The notes under the pieces are model-generated. The model was given only the letters and a program-made list of their open reading frames with translations, had not been told where the DNA came from and did not search any database. 64,000 nucleotides of DNA, taken from Neisseria animaloris. GTDB lineage: Bacteria; Pseudomonadota; Gammaproteobacteria; Burkholderiales; Neisseriaceae. The position numbers and the translations under genes are program-made. The stretch lies in the NCBI RefSeq assembly GCF_900637855.1, contig NZ_LR134440.1, positions 1,922,001 to 1,986,000 on the forward strand, given 5' to 3'. Of the stretch, positions 37,703-47,085 are shown piece after piece (position 1 is the first letter of the stretch; the number at the start of each line of letters is the position of its first letter).

Positions 37703-38703
37703 GATTGTGCTCTCTTGAATATTACCAGTACATAAAGTAAAGGTGCTCCTAACAGAGCAGTTATGATGCCGGTAGCGATTTCAGATGGCCTGACTACAGT
37801 TCTAGCTAAAACATCTGCAAAGCATAGCAAGGTTGCTCCATTAAGCATTGCAGCGGGTATTAAAAAACGGTAGTCACTGCCTATTAGCTTCCGAGAAATA
37901 TGTACTGAACCCAATCCAATAAAAACTATTGGTCCCGCTAATGCAACAGAAGCGGCAGACAATAGGGCGGTTGCCAATAAGACGACAGATTGAATGAGTA
38001 ATATGTTTGTTCCTAGTGACATCGCCGTTTGCTTATCAAAAGCTATCATATTGACATACCGACTGCAGCATAAAGCCAATACTACGCCTACAGTGAAAAA
38101 AGGCAGCACAGAAATAATTTGGCTTACTTTTATACCGCCAAATGAACCACTAACCCAAAAACGATATTGATCAAATACTTGAGGATTTAATTGGGAAACC
38201 GCCTGTACATAAGCGTATAGACATACTGATATTGCCATACCCACCAAAATGATAAAATCGCTTGAACCATCTTTTTTACTTAAGCCAAGAATGCTTATCA
38301 AAATTGCCACCAATAAGGAGCCTAATAAAGCCAACCAGAAAATATTAGTTTGTAAAAATGGAAAGAAAGCTGCAGAAGCAATCATAGCTGCGGCTCCAGT
38401 ATTAATACCAAGCAAACCGCTGTCGGCCAGTGGGTTACGAGTTAGACCTTGCATTAATGCGCCTGAGAGACCTAAAGCTGAGCCACATAATAGTACAGCT
38501 AATGTTCGGACAAAACGATGGTTAATAACCAGGGCAATGTGATGTTGTTCAGGAGAAATAGTCGTTTTAGGAGAGCTAACAAATTTCCACACATCAGTAA
38601 AGTCTAATATTTTATTGCCCCAAGCTAAGCTGGATAAAAAAGCCGCAATACAAAGTAACACTAATAAAGTCAAGATAAAAATTGGATATACCTGCAATTT
38701 CAT
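37699..38703 (-). CDS. FecCD-family siderophore permease (first)
   Basis: 334-residue permease starting MKLQVYPIFILTLLVLLC, with about ten spans. LMQGLTRNPLADSGLLGINT and GPIVFIGLGSVHISRKL are the family's conserved loops. The ATG at 38703 leaves a 10-base gap from the binding-protein stop and is preferred over the upstream in-frame ATG at 38739. Together with the second permease and the ATPase it forms a complete importer. Confidence 0.9.
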   Translation of the reverse strand: MKLQVYPIFILTLLVLLCIAAFLSSLAWGNKILDFTDVWKFVSSPKTTISPEQHHIALVINHRFVRTLAVLLCGSALGLSGALMQGLTRNPLADSGLLGINTGAAAMIASAAFFPFLQTNIFWLALLGSLLVAILISILGLSKKDGSSDFIILVGMAISVCLYAYVQAVSQLNPQVFDQYRFWVSGSFGGIKVSQIISVLPFFTVGVVLALCCSRYVNMIAFDKQTAMSLGTNILLIQSVVLLATALLSAASVALAGPIVFIGLGSVHISRKLIGSDYRFLIPAAMLNGATLLCFADVLARTVVRPSEIATGIITALLGAPLLYVLVIFKRAQS

Positions 38704-38713
38704 TATGGTTCTT

Positions 38714-39748
38714 CTATTTTCGGGGAGGAACATGAGCAATAGCTTCCAATAACATTGGCATGAAGCGTGGTATACCCCAATTCAGACTTAGGGATGTTCC
38801 ATAAGACATTGACATGACTAGTGCACTGTCAGTTAATGTAACATAAGCACCATTATGTACAGCAGGGATGGTTGCATAGAGCGGAATATTTTTAACTTCA
38901 TCACGTACCTGTTCGTTATAAAACCAACTAACTACAATATCGACATCATGCAATATATCAGCATTCTCTAAGCCTACCTCTGCTACAAAACTTCCTTGTC
39001 TAACAGATAAGTTTTGGATCGATGGAGCTAGATTCAGCCCAAGTTGAATTAACACATCTACGCGCGGGTCTCCAGAAACATAAGCCGATAAATTTGATAT
39101 ACGGCTTCCTGCATTCAAGTAGGCAAATGTATATTGCTGTAATTGTGGATAAATGGCACGATAATTTTCCATTTTTTTTAATATTAATTGATATATATAC
39201 CGTGTTTCCGGTAGTCGCCCTAGTGCTGCGCCCGCAATCTCTAACTGTTCTTGCGTTGAAGTCAGCCATGCGCGTTCGGGATAAGCTACAACAGGAACAA
39301 AACTCGACAATTGCCTGAATATTTCTGGTGTAATACCCGACTGAGGGGCTAATATTAAATCAGGGTGCAAACTAATGATTTTTTCTATATCCAATTCCGG
39401 ATACATAGCGACAGTATCAGGTAACATCCATCCTGTTTTTAAAGCTGCTTCTTTAAACCATGGCAAATAGCCTTTTTTATCTCCTCCCCATAGGTGAGAT
39501 TCAATAGCTATAGGCATAATGCCAAGTGATAAAACAATATCTTCTGCTCCTGCTCCTAGTGTAATGATGCGCCGCGGAGGTCGATCAATTAAGGTATCTC
39601 CTAATGCACCATGAATGATAACGGGAAAGGCGCGGCTCGGATCAGGATGTTCAAACAGTTGTGCTGAGTGAGAGTTGGAAGAATGGCAACCAAACAGACA
39701 ACCTGCTGCTAAAAGGCTGCCTGTAAGCAAAAAATCACGTCGATTCAT
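38714..39748 (-). CDS. Siderophore-binding periplasmic lipoprotein
   Basis: 344-residue FecB/FepB-type binding protein. The N-terminus has a twin-arginine-like start (MNRRDFLLTG) running into a lipobox LAAGC (Cys17), suggesting a Tat-exported lipoprotein. The two-lobe domain shows RRIITLGAGAEDIVLSLG, the long spanning helix region, and a C-terminal lobe. The start overlaps the receptor stop by four bases (ATGA), so receptor and binding protein are translationally coupled. The ligand is presumably the siderophore encoded upstream. Confidence 0.88.
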   Translation of the reverse strand: MNRRDFLLTGSLLAAGCLFGCHSSNSHSAQLFEHPDPSRAFPVIIHGALGDTLIDRPPRRIITLGAGAEDIVLSLGIMPIAIESHLWGGDKKGYLPWFKEAALKTGWMLPDTVAMYPELDIEKIISLHPDLILAPQSGITPEIFRQLSSFVPVVAYPERAWLTSTQEQLEIAGAALGRLPETRYIYQLILKKMENYRAIYPQLQQYTFAYLNAGSRISNLSAYVSGDPRVDVLIQLGLNLAPSIQNLSVRQGSFVAEVGLENADILHDVDIVVSWFYNEQVRDEVKNIPLYATIPAVHNGAYVTLTDSALVMSMSYGTSLSLNWGIPRFMPMLLEAIAHVPPRK

Positions 39749-41952
39749 TGGAATTTATAGCGGAAAGTAGCCATTACATTACGCGGTGCTCCATATTGGT
39801 ACTGCGTAAACTGACCATAATTGGTGTAATAATGCTTATCAAATAAGTTGTTAATATTCATACTCAGAGAAGCACGTGGAGTAAATTCATATCGTGCCAT
39901 TAAGTTGGCAACCGCATATGCGTCTGTATTTATTTTTGTTTGTTGTTTTTGTGGATTGTTAACGGTGCGCTCAATCTTACTATACCAATTTACTCCACCA
40001 CCAATGGTCATACGCTGTAATGGTTTAGGTAGCCGGTAGGTAGTAAATAACTTGAAGATACGGTTTGGTGTTTCTTTGCTGATGCGATTACCATAAGCAT
40101 CTCTAGCAACAAAAGTAGTTAAACCCGCTTGAATATTCCAATTATTTGTCACAGAGCCGACAATTTCTGTATCAAGACCACGAGTTTTTGCTCCATCAAT
40201 AGCACGATTTATTGTTTGTCCACTCGCTAAACGTTCTCCTGTTGGTTGCGCAACGTTATCGCGTCGGGTTTCAAAAGCAGCTATGGAGAAATTCAGACGG
40301 CCATCACGTAAACCACCTTTTAAACCAATTTCGTAATTTCCGCCAATAACAGGGTCAAGATATTTCCCTGAAGCATTTACGGCAGTTTGTGGTTGGAAAA
40401 TATCGGTATAGCTACCATATAAAGAATAGTGATCGTTCAATTTGTAGTTCAAACCGATATATTTAGATAAAGCATTAAAACTGTTATTATATGGTTTAAA
40501 ATATACTCCATAGCTGTCGTCTGCTACTTTATAGTGAGTCAGCCGTGCACCCAAAGTAAGATTTAACCTATCGTGTAGGGACAACTCAGTAATACCTGAA
40601 GCAGCATGTTGAATTGTGGTTCCCCGCAATGCAGTAAAAATATCATTTTGCCATTGTGGTTCAGGTACATGGAAATTTGGTTGGGTAAAATCACCCCATA
40701 CAGTAGGTAAAGTACCGTTTACAGGGCGTCGATAGCCATTGTTATAGTTATTATGATTGAAATTATAATTAAACCGTGCCGTGTGTTCTCGACCAAATAA
40801 ATGATACAAACCATTTACCTTTATATCAAAAGTATTTTGCTTACGAATGCCGTTAATTCGACTGATAGTTCCTGGGTTTAAACCAGTATTACTAATTGGA
40901 TCAGGTGAACCATACACATAAGAGTTTTTTAACTCACGATTATTATTGCTATGGGTATAATTACTTTCTAAACGCCAACCATTCTTGAAACGGTGGTGTA
41001 GGGTCAAATAAGTACTTAAACTGTTATAACGGTCAGTAGCCCAATCAGGTGCTGTATTGGAAGAACGATCATAATGAGTATAAGCACCATTGCTATAAAA
41101 CAAGGGTAGACCACCTGACATTACTCCACGGGAATTATTATGCTGATAATTTGCTCCAGCACTGAGTAAAGTATGTTTTCCTAAATCGGCTTCCAATACA
41201 CCAAATAAAACATGCCGTTGATTATTGTAGCGATTTAGAAAAGAATCACGGGTGTGATAGACCCCCACCAATCGCCCACGTACAGAACCACTTTGATTAA
41301 GACTGCCCGAAACATCTGCTTCAGTTCGATAACTGTTCCATGAACCGACACTTGCAGCTACACTACCCTGGAAATCTTTGGTAGGCCGTTTTCGTACCAG
41401 ATTAATGGAAGCTGAAGGATTACCTGGCCCTGTCATGAAACCTGTTGCTCCACGAACTATTTCCACACGATCATATAATGCAGTATCCATGTGGTTATCG
41501 CCATAGTTGAATCGAGTATCATAATAAGTGGTTACTCCATCGTAAGAAACACTGTCTATTCCCAAACCACGTGAACTCAAACTGTAACGATCACTTTCAT
41601 TTTGTTGTAGGTGTAGACCAGTAGCATTATTTACGACATCAATTACACGATTAGTATCAGGTTGATCTTGTAATCGCTTATGTGTAATGACACTAATAGA
41701 TTGAAGAGTGTCTTTCAGTTCTTTAGGAATTCCCGTAGTTGAATAAGTGATAGATGTGGTATAGCTGTCAGTATCTTCAGTGATCGTAGGTGATTTACTG
41801 TTCCCAGTCACATGAACAGTACCCAAATTAATAGGCTCTTTTTCAGAATGATTAATTTCATTGCCTATTACTAAAGAAGAACTGATTAGTAGATTAGTTG
41901 AAAAAATCCATTTAAATATTGATACCAAAGGTTTTTTTTTGAAGGTAGACAT
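39745..41952 (-). CDS. TonB-dependent siderophore receptor of the locus
   Basis: 735-residue outer-membrane receptor with a signal peptide (about 1-30), a plug domain (about 70-200; VIDVVNNATGLHLQQNESDR, VEIVRGATGFMTGPGNPSAS) and a barrel ending in TFRYKFQ. The plug and C-terminus resemble the ferric-hydroxamate/pyoverdine FpvA-FhuE branch. It sits between the NIS synthetase and the import genes, so its ligand is probably the locus's own product. A near-complete uptake word lies at 40292. Signal region and codons are AT-rich like the rest of the locus. Confidence 0.92.
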   Translation of the reverse strand: MSTFKKKPLVSIFKWIFSTNLLISSSLVIGNEINHSEKEPINLGTVHVTGNSKSPTITEDTDSYTTSITYSTTGIPKELKDTLQSISVITHKRLQDQPDTNRVIDVVNNATGLHLQQNESDRYSLSSRGLGIDSVSYDGVTTYYDTRFNYGDNHMDTALYDRVEIVRGATGFMTGPGNPSASINLVRKRPTKDFQGSVAASVGSWNSYRTEADVSGSLNQSGSVRGRLVGVYHTRDSFLNRYNNQRHVLFGVLEADLGKHTLLSAGANYQHNNSRGVMSGGLPLFYSNGAYTHYDRSSNTAPDWATDRYNSLSTYLTLHHRFKNGWRLESNYTHSNNNRELKNSYVYGSPDPISNTGLNPGTISRINGIRKQNTFDIKVNGLYHLFGREHTARFNYNFNHNNYNNGYRRPVNGTLPTVWGDFTQPNFHVPEPQWQNDIFTALRGTTIQHAASGITELSLHDRLNLTLGARLTHYKVADDSYGVYFKPYNNSFNALSKYIGLNYKLNDHYSLYGSYTDIFQPQTAVNASGKYLDPVIGGNYEIGLKGGLRDGRLNFSIAAFETRRDNVAQPTGERLASGQTINRAIDGAKTRGLDTEIVGSVTNNWNIQAGLTTFVARDAYGNRISKETPNRIFKLFTTYRLPKPLQRMTIGGGVNWYSKIERTVNNPQKQQTKINTDAYAVANLMARYEFTPRASLSMNINNLFDKHYYTNYGQFTQYQYGAPRNVMATFRYKFQ

Positions 41953-41956
41953 AACA

Positions 41957-43765
41957 TTATTCCTTGTATAAAAATTTATTTAATGGATTTTCCAACATGC
42001 CAGCAAATTTTAAATTTTTTTCACGGTCATCTAGATCAATCATTTGCTTATTGTTATTTAGTTGCAATCTATTCAGACAAGTTCTTATAAATTCAGGTTT
42101 AAAAAGATTAAAGTATTTATACTTTTCTGCTTGTTCTGGAAACTTATTTTGATATTCTTTTATCATACCACTAACTAATAACCAAAAATCATATTCCTTA
42201 AAATCTGTATTTCTATCCAAAATCGGTACCAAAAATCTAAAAAAACAGTCAAAAATATCTAGAAATATGTAATTTATCTTCATATCATCTTCTATTTTTA
42301 CAGAGATTCTCGAAATTAATTCAGGTACTTTCATGGGACTATTTAAAAGTCCAACTTCTTCACCAATATCTTTCATAAAAATAGAAACAGGTTGATTCTG
42401 TTGATTCAACACTAAAATTAAATTTTCGCCATGAGGCATAAAAACTAAATCATATTTGTAAAAACAATGGATTAAAGGAATTAAATATATATCAAGATAT
42501 GATTTGACCCATTCTTTAGCTGACATTCCTGAGCTTTTAATTAACTCCCCAATAACAGAATTTCCATTACGATCAATATGTAGTAAGGAAGTCATAGATA
42601 GGAGTTTTTGATCTGAATTTATCTTTGGTAAGGGGCTTTCTCTCCATAAAGCAGACAGCATTTTTTTATATGGTGTATCTGCTTTGATTGCATTTTCAAT
42701 ATTTACGTCTTTGAAACCGATTGCAGCAACTTCTCTTAATATATGGAACCCTTTTTCACTAAAAAATGGATCTTTATCTAATAAATTTTCAACCCATTCG
42801 TTTATCTGTGGAGTAGCACTCATAAAATAAGGAGATAATCCTCGCATAAACCCCATATTTAAAATGGATAACGCAGTTTTGACGTAATATTTATTGGAAT
42901 CACTCTCATTAAAAAGTGTGCGAATAGACTGTTGAGCAATATATTTATCATATCCTATACCAAGAAAAATAATATTTTTAACAGCTATTTCATGAGAAAA
43001 ACGGGTAGTTATTTTTTCACGCCATTGCCATTCATGAACAGGCATCCAATAATAGTTTTGTGGGCTCTGTGTGTTCTTCTTTAGAGTTTCATTAAATTCA
43101 TCAATTAAATTTTGTGCTAGTTCATGTGCAATTAACCTTTCGTAAGTCATATTTGATATACATGAGAAAACAGTTTTATCTTTATGAACAGCAATCCATA
43201 TTAGGGATTGCCGCATTCCGCATTCTGGAGCGTATTCCAAATAATCGCATGAGTCAAAGCCTATTCGTCCATTATTTGCAATAAAAACAGGGTGGCCCTC
43301 ATCCATTGATATTTCTACTGTTTGAAAATCTGCATGAGCAAGCTCCTTTGCCGTTGGTCGGGGAATAGATAATTTAAATGCTTTACTACTCAAAGTTGCA
43401 GTAATTTCATCTAAATAAATTGGTAGCAAATCATCGCTAATTTCTAAAAGTTGCCGTAATTCTAAGATTAATTGAAGGGCATCAGGCAATTGTAGCTCAC
43501 CCTTTAATGTTTTACTTATTGAATCTGGATTAATATCTAAATAATCTAGCCAATATGATTTAGCAGAAAAAGTGTAAAAGCAATCATCATTGATATATAG
43601 ACTATACTTGCCTGGTTCAATTTGTTTAGGAAAGATAATTTTTTCATGAGAAAATTCAGCTAAAATTTTGCATACTAAATGTCTGTTGGCTGTTTGCCAA
43701 TGATCTGTTTGGATATGATCGATTGCTTGCTTATACCTTTCTAATTTACTTTTTAGATGATGCAT
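41957..43765 (-). CDS. NIS siderophore synthetase, DesD/AlcC type
   Basis: 602-residue IucA/IucC-family ligase that condenses N-hydroxy-N-succinyl diamine units into a hydroxamate siderophore. Segments seen are EGHPVFIANNGRIGFD (ATP site), MPVHEWQW, KTALSILNMGFMRGLSP, LREVAAIG, LWRESPLP, LVFMPHGENLILVL and CLNRLQLNNNKQM. These match the hydroxamate-specific class (DesD, AlcC, PubC, BibC) rather than aerobactin synthetases. The product class (alcaligin, putrebactin, bisucaberin or desferrioxamine-like) cannot be set from sequence. Four bases before the receptor gene. Confidence 0.9.
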   Translation of the reverse strand: MHHLKSKLERYKQAIDHIQTDHWQTANRHLVCKILAEFSHEKIIFPKQIEPGKYSLYINDDCFYTFSAKSYWLDYLDINPDSISKTLKGELQLPDALQLILELRQLLEISDDLLPIYLDEITATLSSKAFKLSIPRPTAKELAHADFQTVEISMDEGHPVFIANNGRIGFDSCDYLEYAPECGMRQSLIWIAVHKDKTVFSCISNMTYERLIAHELAQNLIDEFNETLKKNTQSPQNYYWMPVHEWQWREKITTRFSHEIAVKNIIFLGIGYDKYIAQQSIRTLFNESDSNKYYVKTALSILNMGFMRGLSPYFMSATPQINEWVENLLDKDPFFSEKGFHILREVAAIGFKDVNIENAIKADTPYKKMLSALWRESPLPKINSDQKLLSMTSLLHIDRNGNSVIGELIKSSGMSAKEWVKSYLDIYLIPLIHCFYKYDLVFMPHGENLILVLNQQNQPVSIFMKDIGEEVGLLNSPMKVPELISRISVKIEDDMKINYIFLDIFDCFFRFLVPILDRNTDFKEYDFWLLVSGMIKEYQNKFPEQAEKYKYFNLFKPEFIRTCLNRLQLNNNKQMIDLDDREKNLKFAGMLENPLNKFLYKE

Positions 43766-43792
43766 AATATTTCTCCGGATTGATGAAATCCT

Positions 43793-44368
43793 TTAATATT
43801 TAAATTTAAAATCTTCCTTTTCCAGGAAGGCTAAATATCCAATCTTGTATGATAAAGTAATTGGATATTGATAAATAAATCCTATTTTTTTATTTAAAAC
43901 ATGAATTTTTTTATTGTTTACATCAGGTTCAACAATAACCCTAGAAGCTGAACTATTAGAAAAAATAAATTTTATAATTATTTGTAAAATAGATTGAGAT
44001 AATCCATGTATTGGTGATGATTGCTTAGGGGCTATTAGAAAATGCATACCAATATCACCATCCTTAACTTCATAATGTTTATTTATCTCATCAAATTTTG
44101 GATCATATACTTCAAGTAGAAAAATAGGTTCACTATTTAATCTTCCCATATAGGCAGTTGAATGAGAACTTTCTTGCATTTTCTTATAGAATTCAAAAAT
44201 TTCTTTGTTATCCATTTCTCTCATGCACCAGAATTTAGCATGCTCACTTTTGACCCAATTGATGATTAAATCTCTATCTACTTCTATATCTAGAGGTACA
44301 AGCGTAAATGTGCCTAAATCTTTCTGTGAAAAAGTAGAATATGTTGTACCAATTAGCATCGAACCCAT
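43793..44368 (-). CDS. Siderophore GNAT N-acyltransferase
   Basis: 191-residue acyltransferase of the AlcB/PubB/IucB class, which acylates the hydroxylated amine before ligation. The characteristic N-terminal segment HAKFWCMRE (corresponding to the class's H-x-FWxM) and the acetyl-CoA-site region (VNNKKIHVLNKKIGF) are present. Immediately upstream of the NIS synthetase. The start ATG at 44368 is likely; an in-frame ATG lies three codons on. Confidence 0.82.
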   Translation of the reverse strand: MGSMLIGTTYSTFSQKDLGTFTLVPLDIEVDRDLIINWVKSEHAKFWCMREMDNKEIFEFYKKMQESSHSTAYMGRLNSEPIFLLEVYDPKFDEINKHYEVKDGDIGMHFLIAPKQSSPIHGLSQSILQIIIKFIFSNSSASRVIVEPDVNNKKIHVLNKKIGFIYQYPITLSYKIGYLAFLEKEDFKFKY

Positions 44369-44596
44369 TCCATTGAATGAAAAAATATTTTTATAACCAT
44401 GAACAGTAAGAAAAATAATTATTAAAATTACAATATAGCTTCTTAATCCATAAAATGTGACTAAAATTCTTAAACTATAGTATGTTGTTATTAATTATAA
44501 ATTTTGTATAATTTTAATATACATGTATTTTTACTTAATTATTCTTTCAGTTATTATGTTTTAGATCGTAAAAAATAATTTTAGTAAGTGTGTTTT

Positions 44597-44806
44597 TTAC
44601 TTTAGTTTCCCTTGCAAAGGTAAAACAACCATAACAGTAACACACATGGCTGCTATATAAATGCCAGTTATCTTAAGAATAGTCATTCGTAAATTAAATA
44701 TTGAGAAAATAATATCGGGTAGTAGTGCAATAAAGCAGTATCGGCCATAGCAGCTATAAATAATCATGGCATAAATAAAATTAACTGTTTTATTCGTATT
44801 ACTCAC
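44597..44806 (-). pseudogene. Small membrane-protein remnant, possibly exporter
   Basis: 69 residues with two hydrophobic spans (about 8-28 and 44-62). The first span, ending YGRYCFIALLPDI, resembles the first helix of major-facilitator exporters. The second could be a last helix joined by an internal deletion. Siderophore loci of this class often carry an MFS exporter next to the monooxygenase, so this may be what is left of it. A genuine two-span small protein is the alternative. It starts 11 bases after the monooxygenase 3' end. Confidence 0.4.
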
Positions 44807-44817
44807 TTAGCTAATAC

Positions 44818-46102
44818 TTATTGAATAGGAAATTCCTGAAAGGCAATCTTTTTCTCTAAAGGATAATAGATATTTCCAGTTATTTCTTTTAAGATCACAG
44901 TATTTCTGTAACATGCCATGCCTAAATCAGGCGTGACTAATCCATGGGTATACAATCCGACATTTTGAACAAATATATTATTTTCTTTAGAAATACAATA
45001 ATTTAAAGATACATCAGGTCTTCCTTTATAATCTAGTTTGATTAAGTTTGATAATGATTTAATACACTTAGGTACTATGTAAGAATATCCTGTTGCAAGA
45101 ATGACTTTTTCGGATTGAGTAGTAAGAGAAGTATCTTTTTCAATGTGGTGTAAATCTAATTTGAGTGAATTATTGCTTTGGATGACAGAACGCAGTTCCA
45201 TATTGGACATTAGGCGTATTTTATTATTAGGATCTTGACTCTTTATATACATCAAGTCATATATTTGGTTAATCAATCCTAGATTAATACCTTTGTATAG
45301 ATTTTTTTGGCTGTCAATTAATGAATCACGTTTTTCTGGAGGTAGATGAAAAAAATAGTCCATATAGTTAGTCTGGGGAAGTTAATTCTAGAGTTAATTT
45401 GCTATATTCTAGAGGATAGAATCTTGGCGAACGAGTAAACCAATTCAAACTATATTTGTGGCTATCAATGTCTTTTAGTAAATCATAAAATATTTCAGCT
45501 GCACTTTGGCCGCTGCCGATGATAGTAATACTTTTTGATTTTTGATATTGTGCTTTGAATTTCAGATATTCTGCTGAATGGCAGATTTTTTCAGATGGCA
45601 GATTTTCACAGAAATAGGGAATAGATGGGGAAGTACCTGTGCCAAGAACTATATTTTTTGCAAAGTAATGATGTATTTTATTCGTTTGCTTATTTAGGAC
45701 AGTTACCTGATATATTTTTTCTTTAGGTGAATATTCAATATCTACTACTTCATGTTTGAAATAAAGATTACTCAGCTGGGAAACTGCCCATTGACAATAT
45801 TGGTTGTATTCAGAGCGAAGTATATACATACTTTCTCTGATGTAAAATTGATATAATCTACTTGTATCTTTTAAGTAATTTAGAAAACTGAATGGATTAG
45901 TTGGATCTGCAAAGGAAACTAAATCTGCAATAAAAGGAATCTGTAAAGTCGCATCTGAAATCATCAATCCTGGATGCCATTGGAAATCATCTGCCTTATC
46001 AAAAAATATAGTTTTAATTGGGATGGAGTGAGCTAAACACGCAAGCCCAAGATTAAAAGGTCCCACACCTACACCTAATAAATCAAATATTTCCTGATTC
46101 AT
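44818..46102 (-). pseudogene. Diamine/amino-acid N-monooxygenase, frameshifted
   Basis: FAD/NADPH-dependent N-hydroxylase of the IucD/AlcA/PubA/DesB family, the first enzyme of hydroxamate synthesis. The 5' part (45368-46102, 244 residues) has the FAD motif GVGVGPFNLGL, IPFIADLVSFADP and the NADPH motif GSGQSAAEIFYDLL, and ends FYPLEYSKLTLELTSPD-stop. The 3' part (44818-45363, 181 residues) continues the same protein (DYFFHLPPEKRD, ILATGYSY, LYTHGLVTPDLGM). A tandem ACTA duplication (45365-45372 on the plus strand) breaks the frame; removing one copy rejoins about 427 residues, the normal family length. Confidence 0.85.
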
Positions 46103-46168
46103 TTTCTGACTTAGCTCCTCAGCTTGTAAGTTATAAATTTGAAATCCTTAATATTTACTTTCATATAA

Positions 46169-46188
46169 ATAATAATCATTATCATTTT
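46169..46188 (-). promoter_or_regulatory. Strong Fur operator of the siderophore operon
   Basis: On the minus strand this reads AATGATAATGATTATTATTT, a close match to the Fur box GATAATGATAATCATTATC. It lies 67 bases before the monooxygenase start and is the only such site between 35156 and 46250, so one iron-repressed promoter probably serves the whole leftward block. Confidence 0.75.
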
Positions 46189-46397
46189 AATTATTAATTT
46201 GACGTAAGTCAATTCCTAAATGGAATTAAATTTCTCATACGATATAATCAAGAGTTGTTTTTAAAAATATGAGCTAAATTGTTAAAGGTTGTAAAGGTGG
46301 AGTCATTTCCCATGTTTTTTACCGTATTGCAGGATTCAACATGAATGCTATGTGTAGAAGTCATAGTCAGAATACATCAACTGTTTTACTGATAGAA

Positions 46398-46697
46398 ATC
46401 CTCATAACGCGAAGCTGCTAAACAACTTAATCTTTCCTGCAACACCATTGTCAAATATCTGCAATACTCAACTAGTAAATCTTTTGCTTACTATAGAGAG
46501 AAATCTACTGTCCTGAATTTTCCTTTTCTTGAAATGTTAAATTCTTCTATTTCAAGAAATAGAGCAGTGCCGGTATCTTTCTGCCAGATGCCATTTCAAA
46601 CAGTGAATAAGCGAAGCTGTTCTATGGGTGGTGAGATGTTTAGCTGTTTAACGTACTGCTACCATATTTGGGAGGAGAGAATGGCTCTTTGCAGATG
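46398..46697 (+). pseudogene. Possible transposase helix-turn-helix remnant
   Basis: An open frame begins right after a stop with REAAKQLNLSCNTIVKYLQY, a helix-turn-helix pattern seen at the N-terminus of several insertion-sequence transposases (IS1595/IS1016-like is one candidate). The rest is not recognisable as a catalytic domain, and no terminal repeats are visible. Weak call. Confidence 0.25.
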
Positions 46698-47085
46698 AAA
46701 AGATTGTAAAGTAACTTAATTTAAAATTAGTATTGATAATTTCTATCATTAAGATAGATTTTTTTACTACTTTTCAGCAATAAACAACCTAATTAATAAT
46801 GTGAAGGGAGGACTAAGTTGGGTTTGGGCTTGCTGGTTGTACGTTGACGTAGGTGCTGGAGCGATCGGTATAGCCAAATCTGGCTTGAGGGCGTGGGAAT
46901 GTTTAGGCGAAGGTACGGAGCTAGGAACAGAGCTGCAGCAGGTTGGATTTTTGACAACAGAATTTCCCGTTTGTTATATTTGGGTCATCTGAAACCATCT
47001 TTTTCAGATGGCCCACTACATTAAAAATGATAAATTAATTGGTCGATTGTCCACCAAGCATTGGGGTAAGTTTCCTTATAACTCT

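Noticed and set aside
46801..46992. 63-residue plus-strand ORF rich in Gly/Trp
   Set aside because: No ribosome site at standard spacing, unusual composition, no recognised family, lies in decayed DNA.
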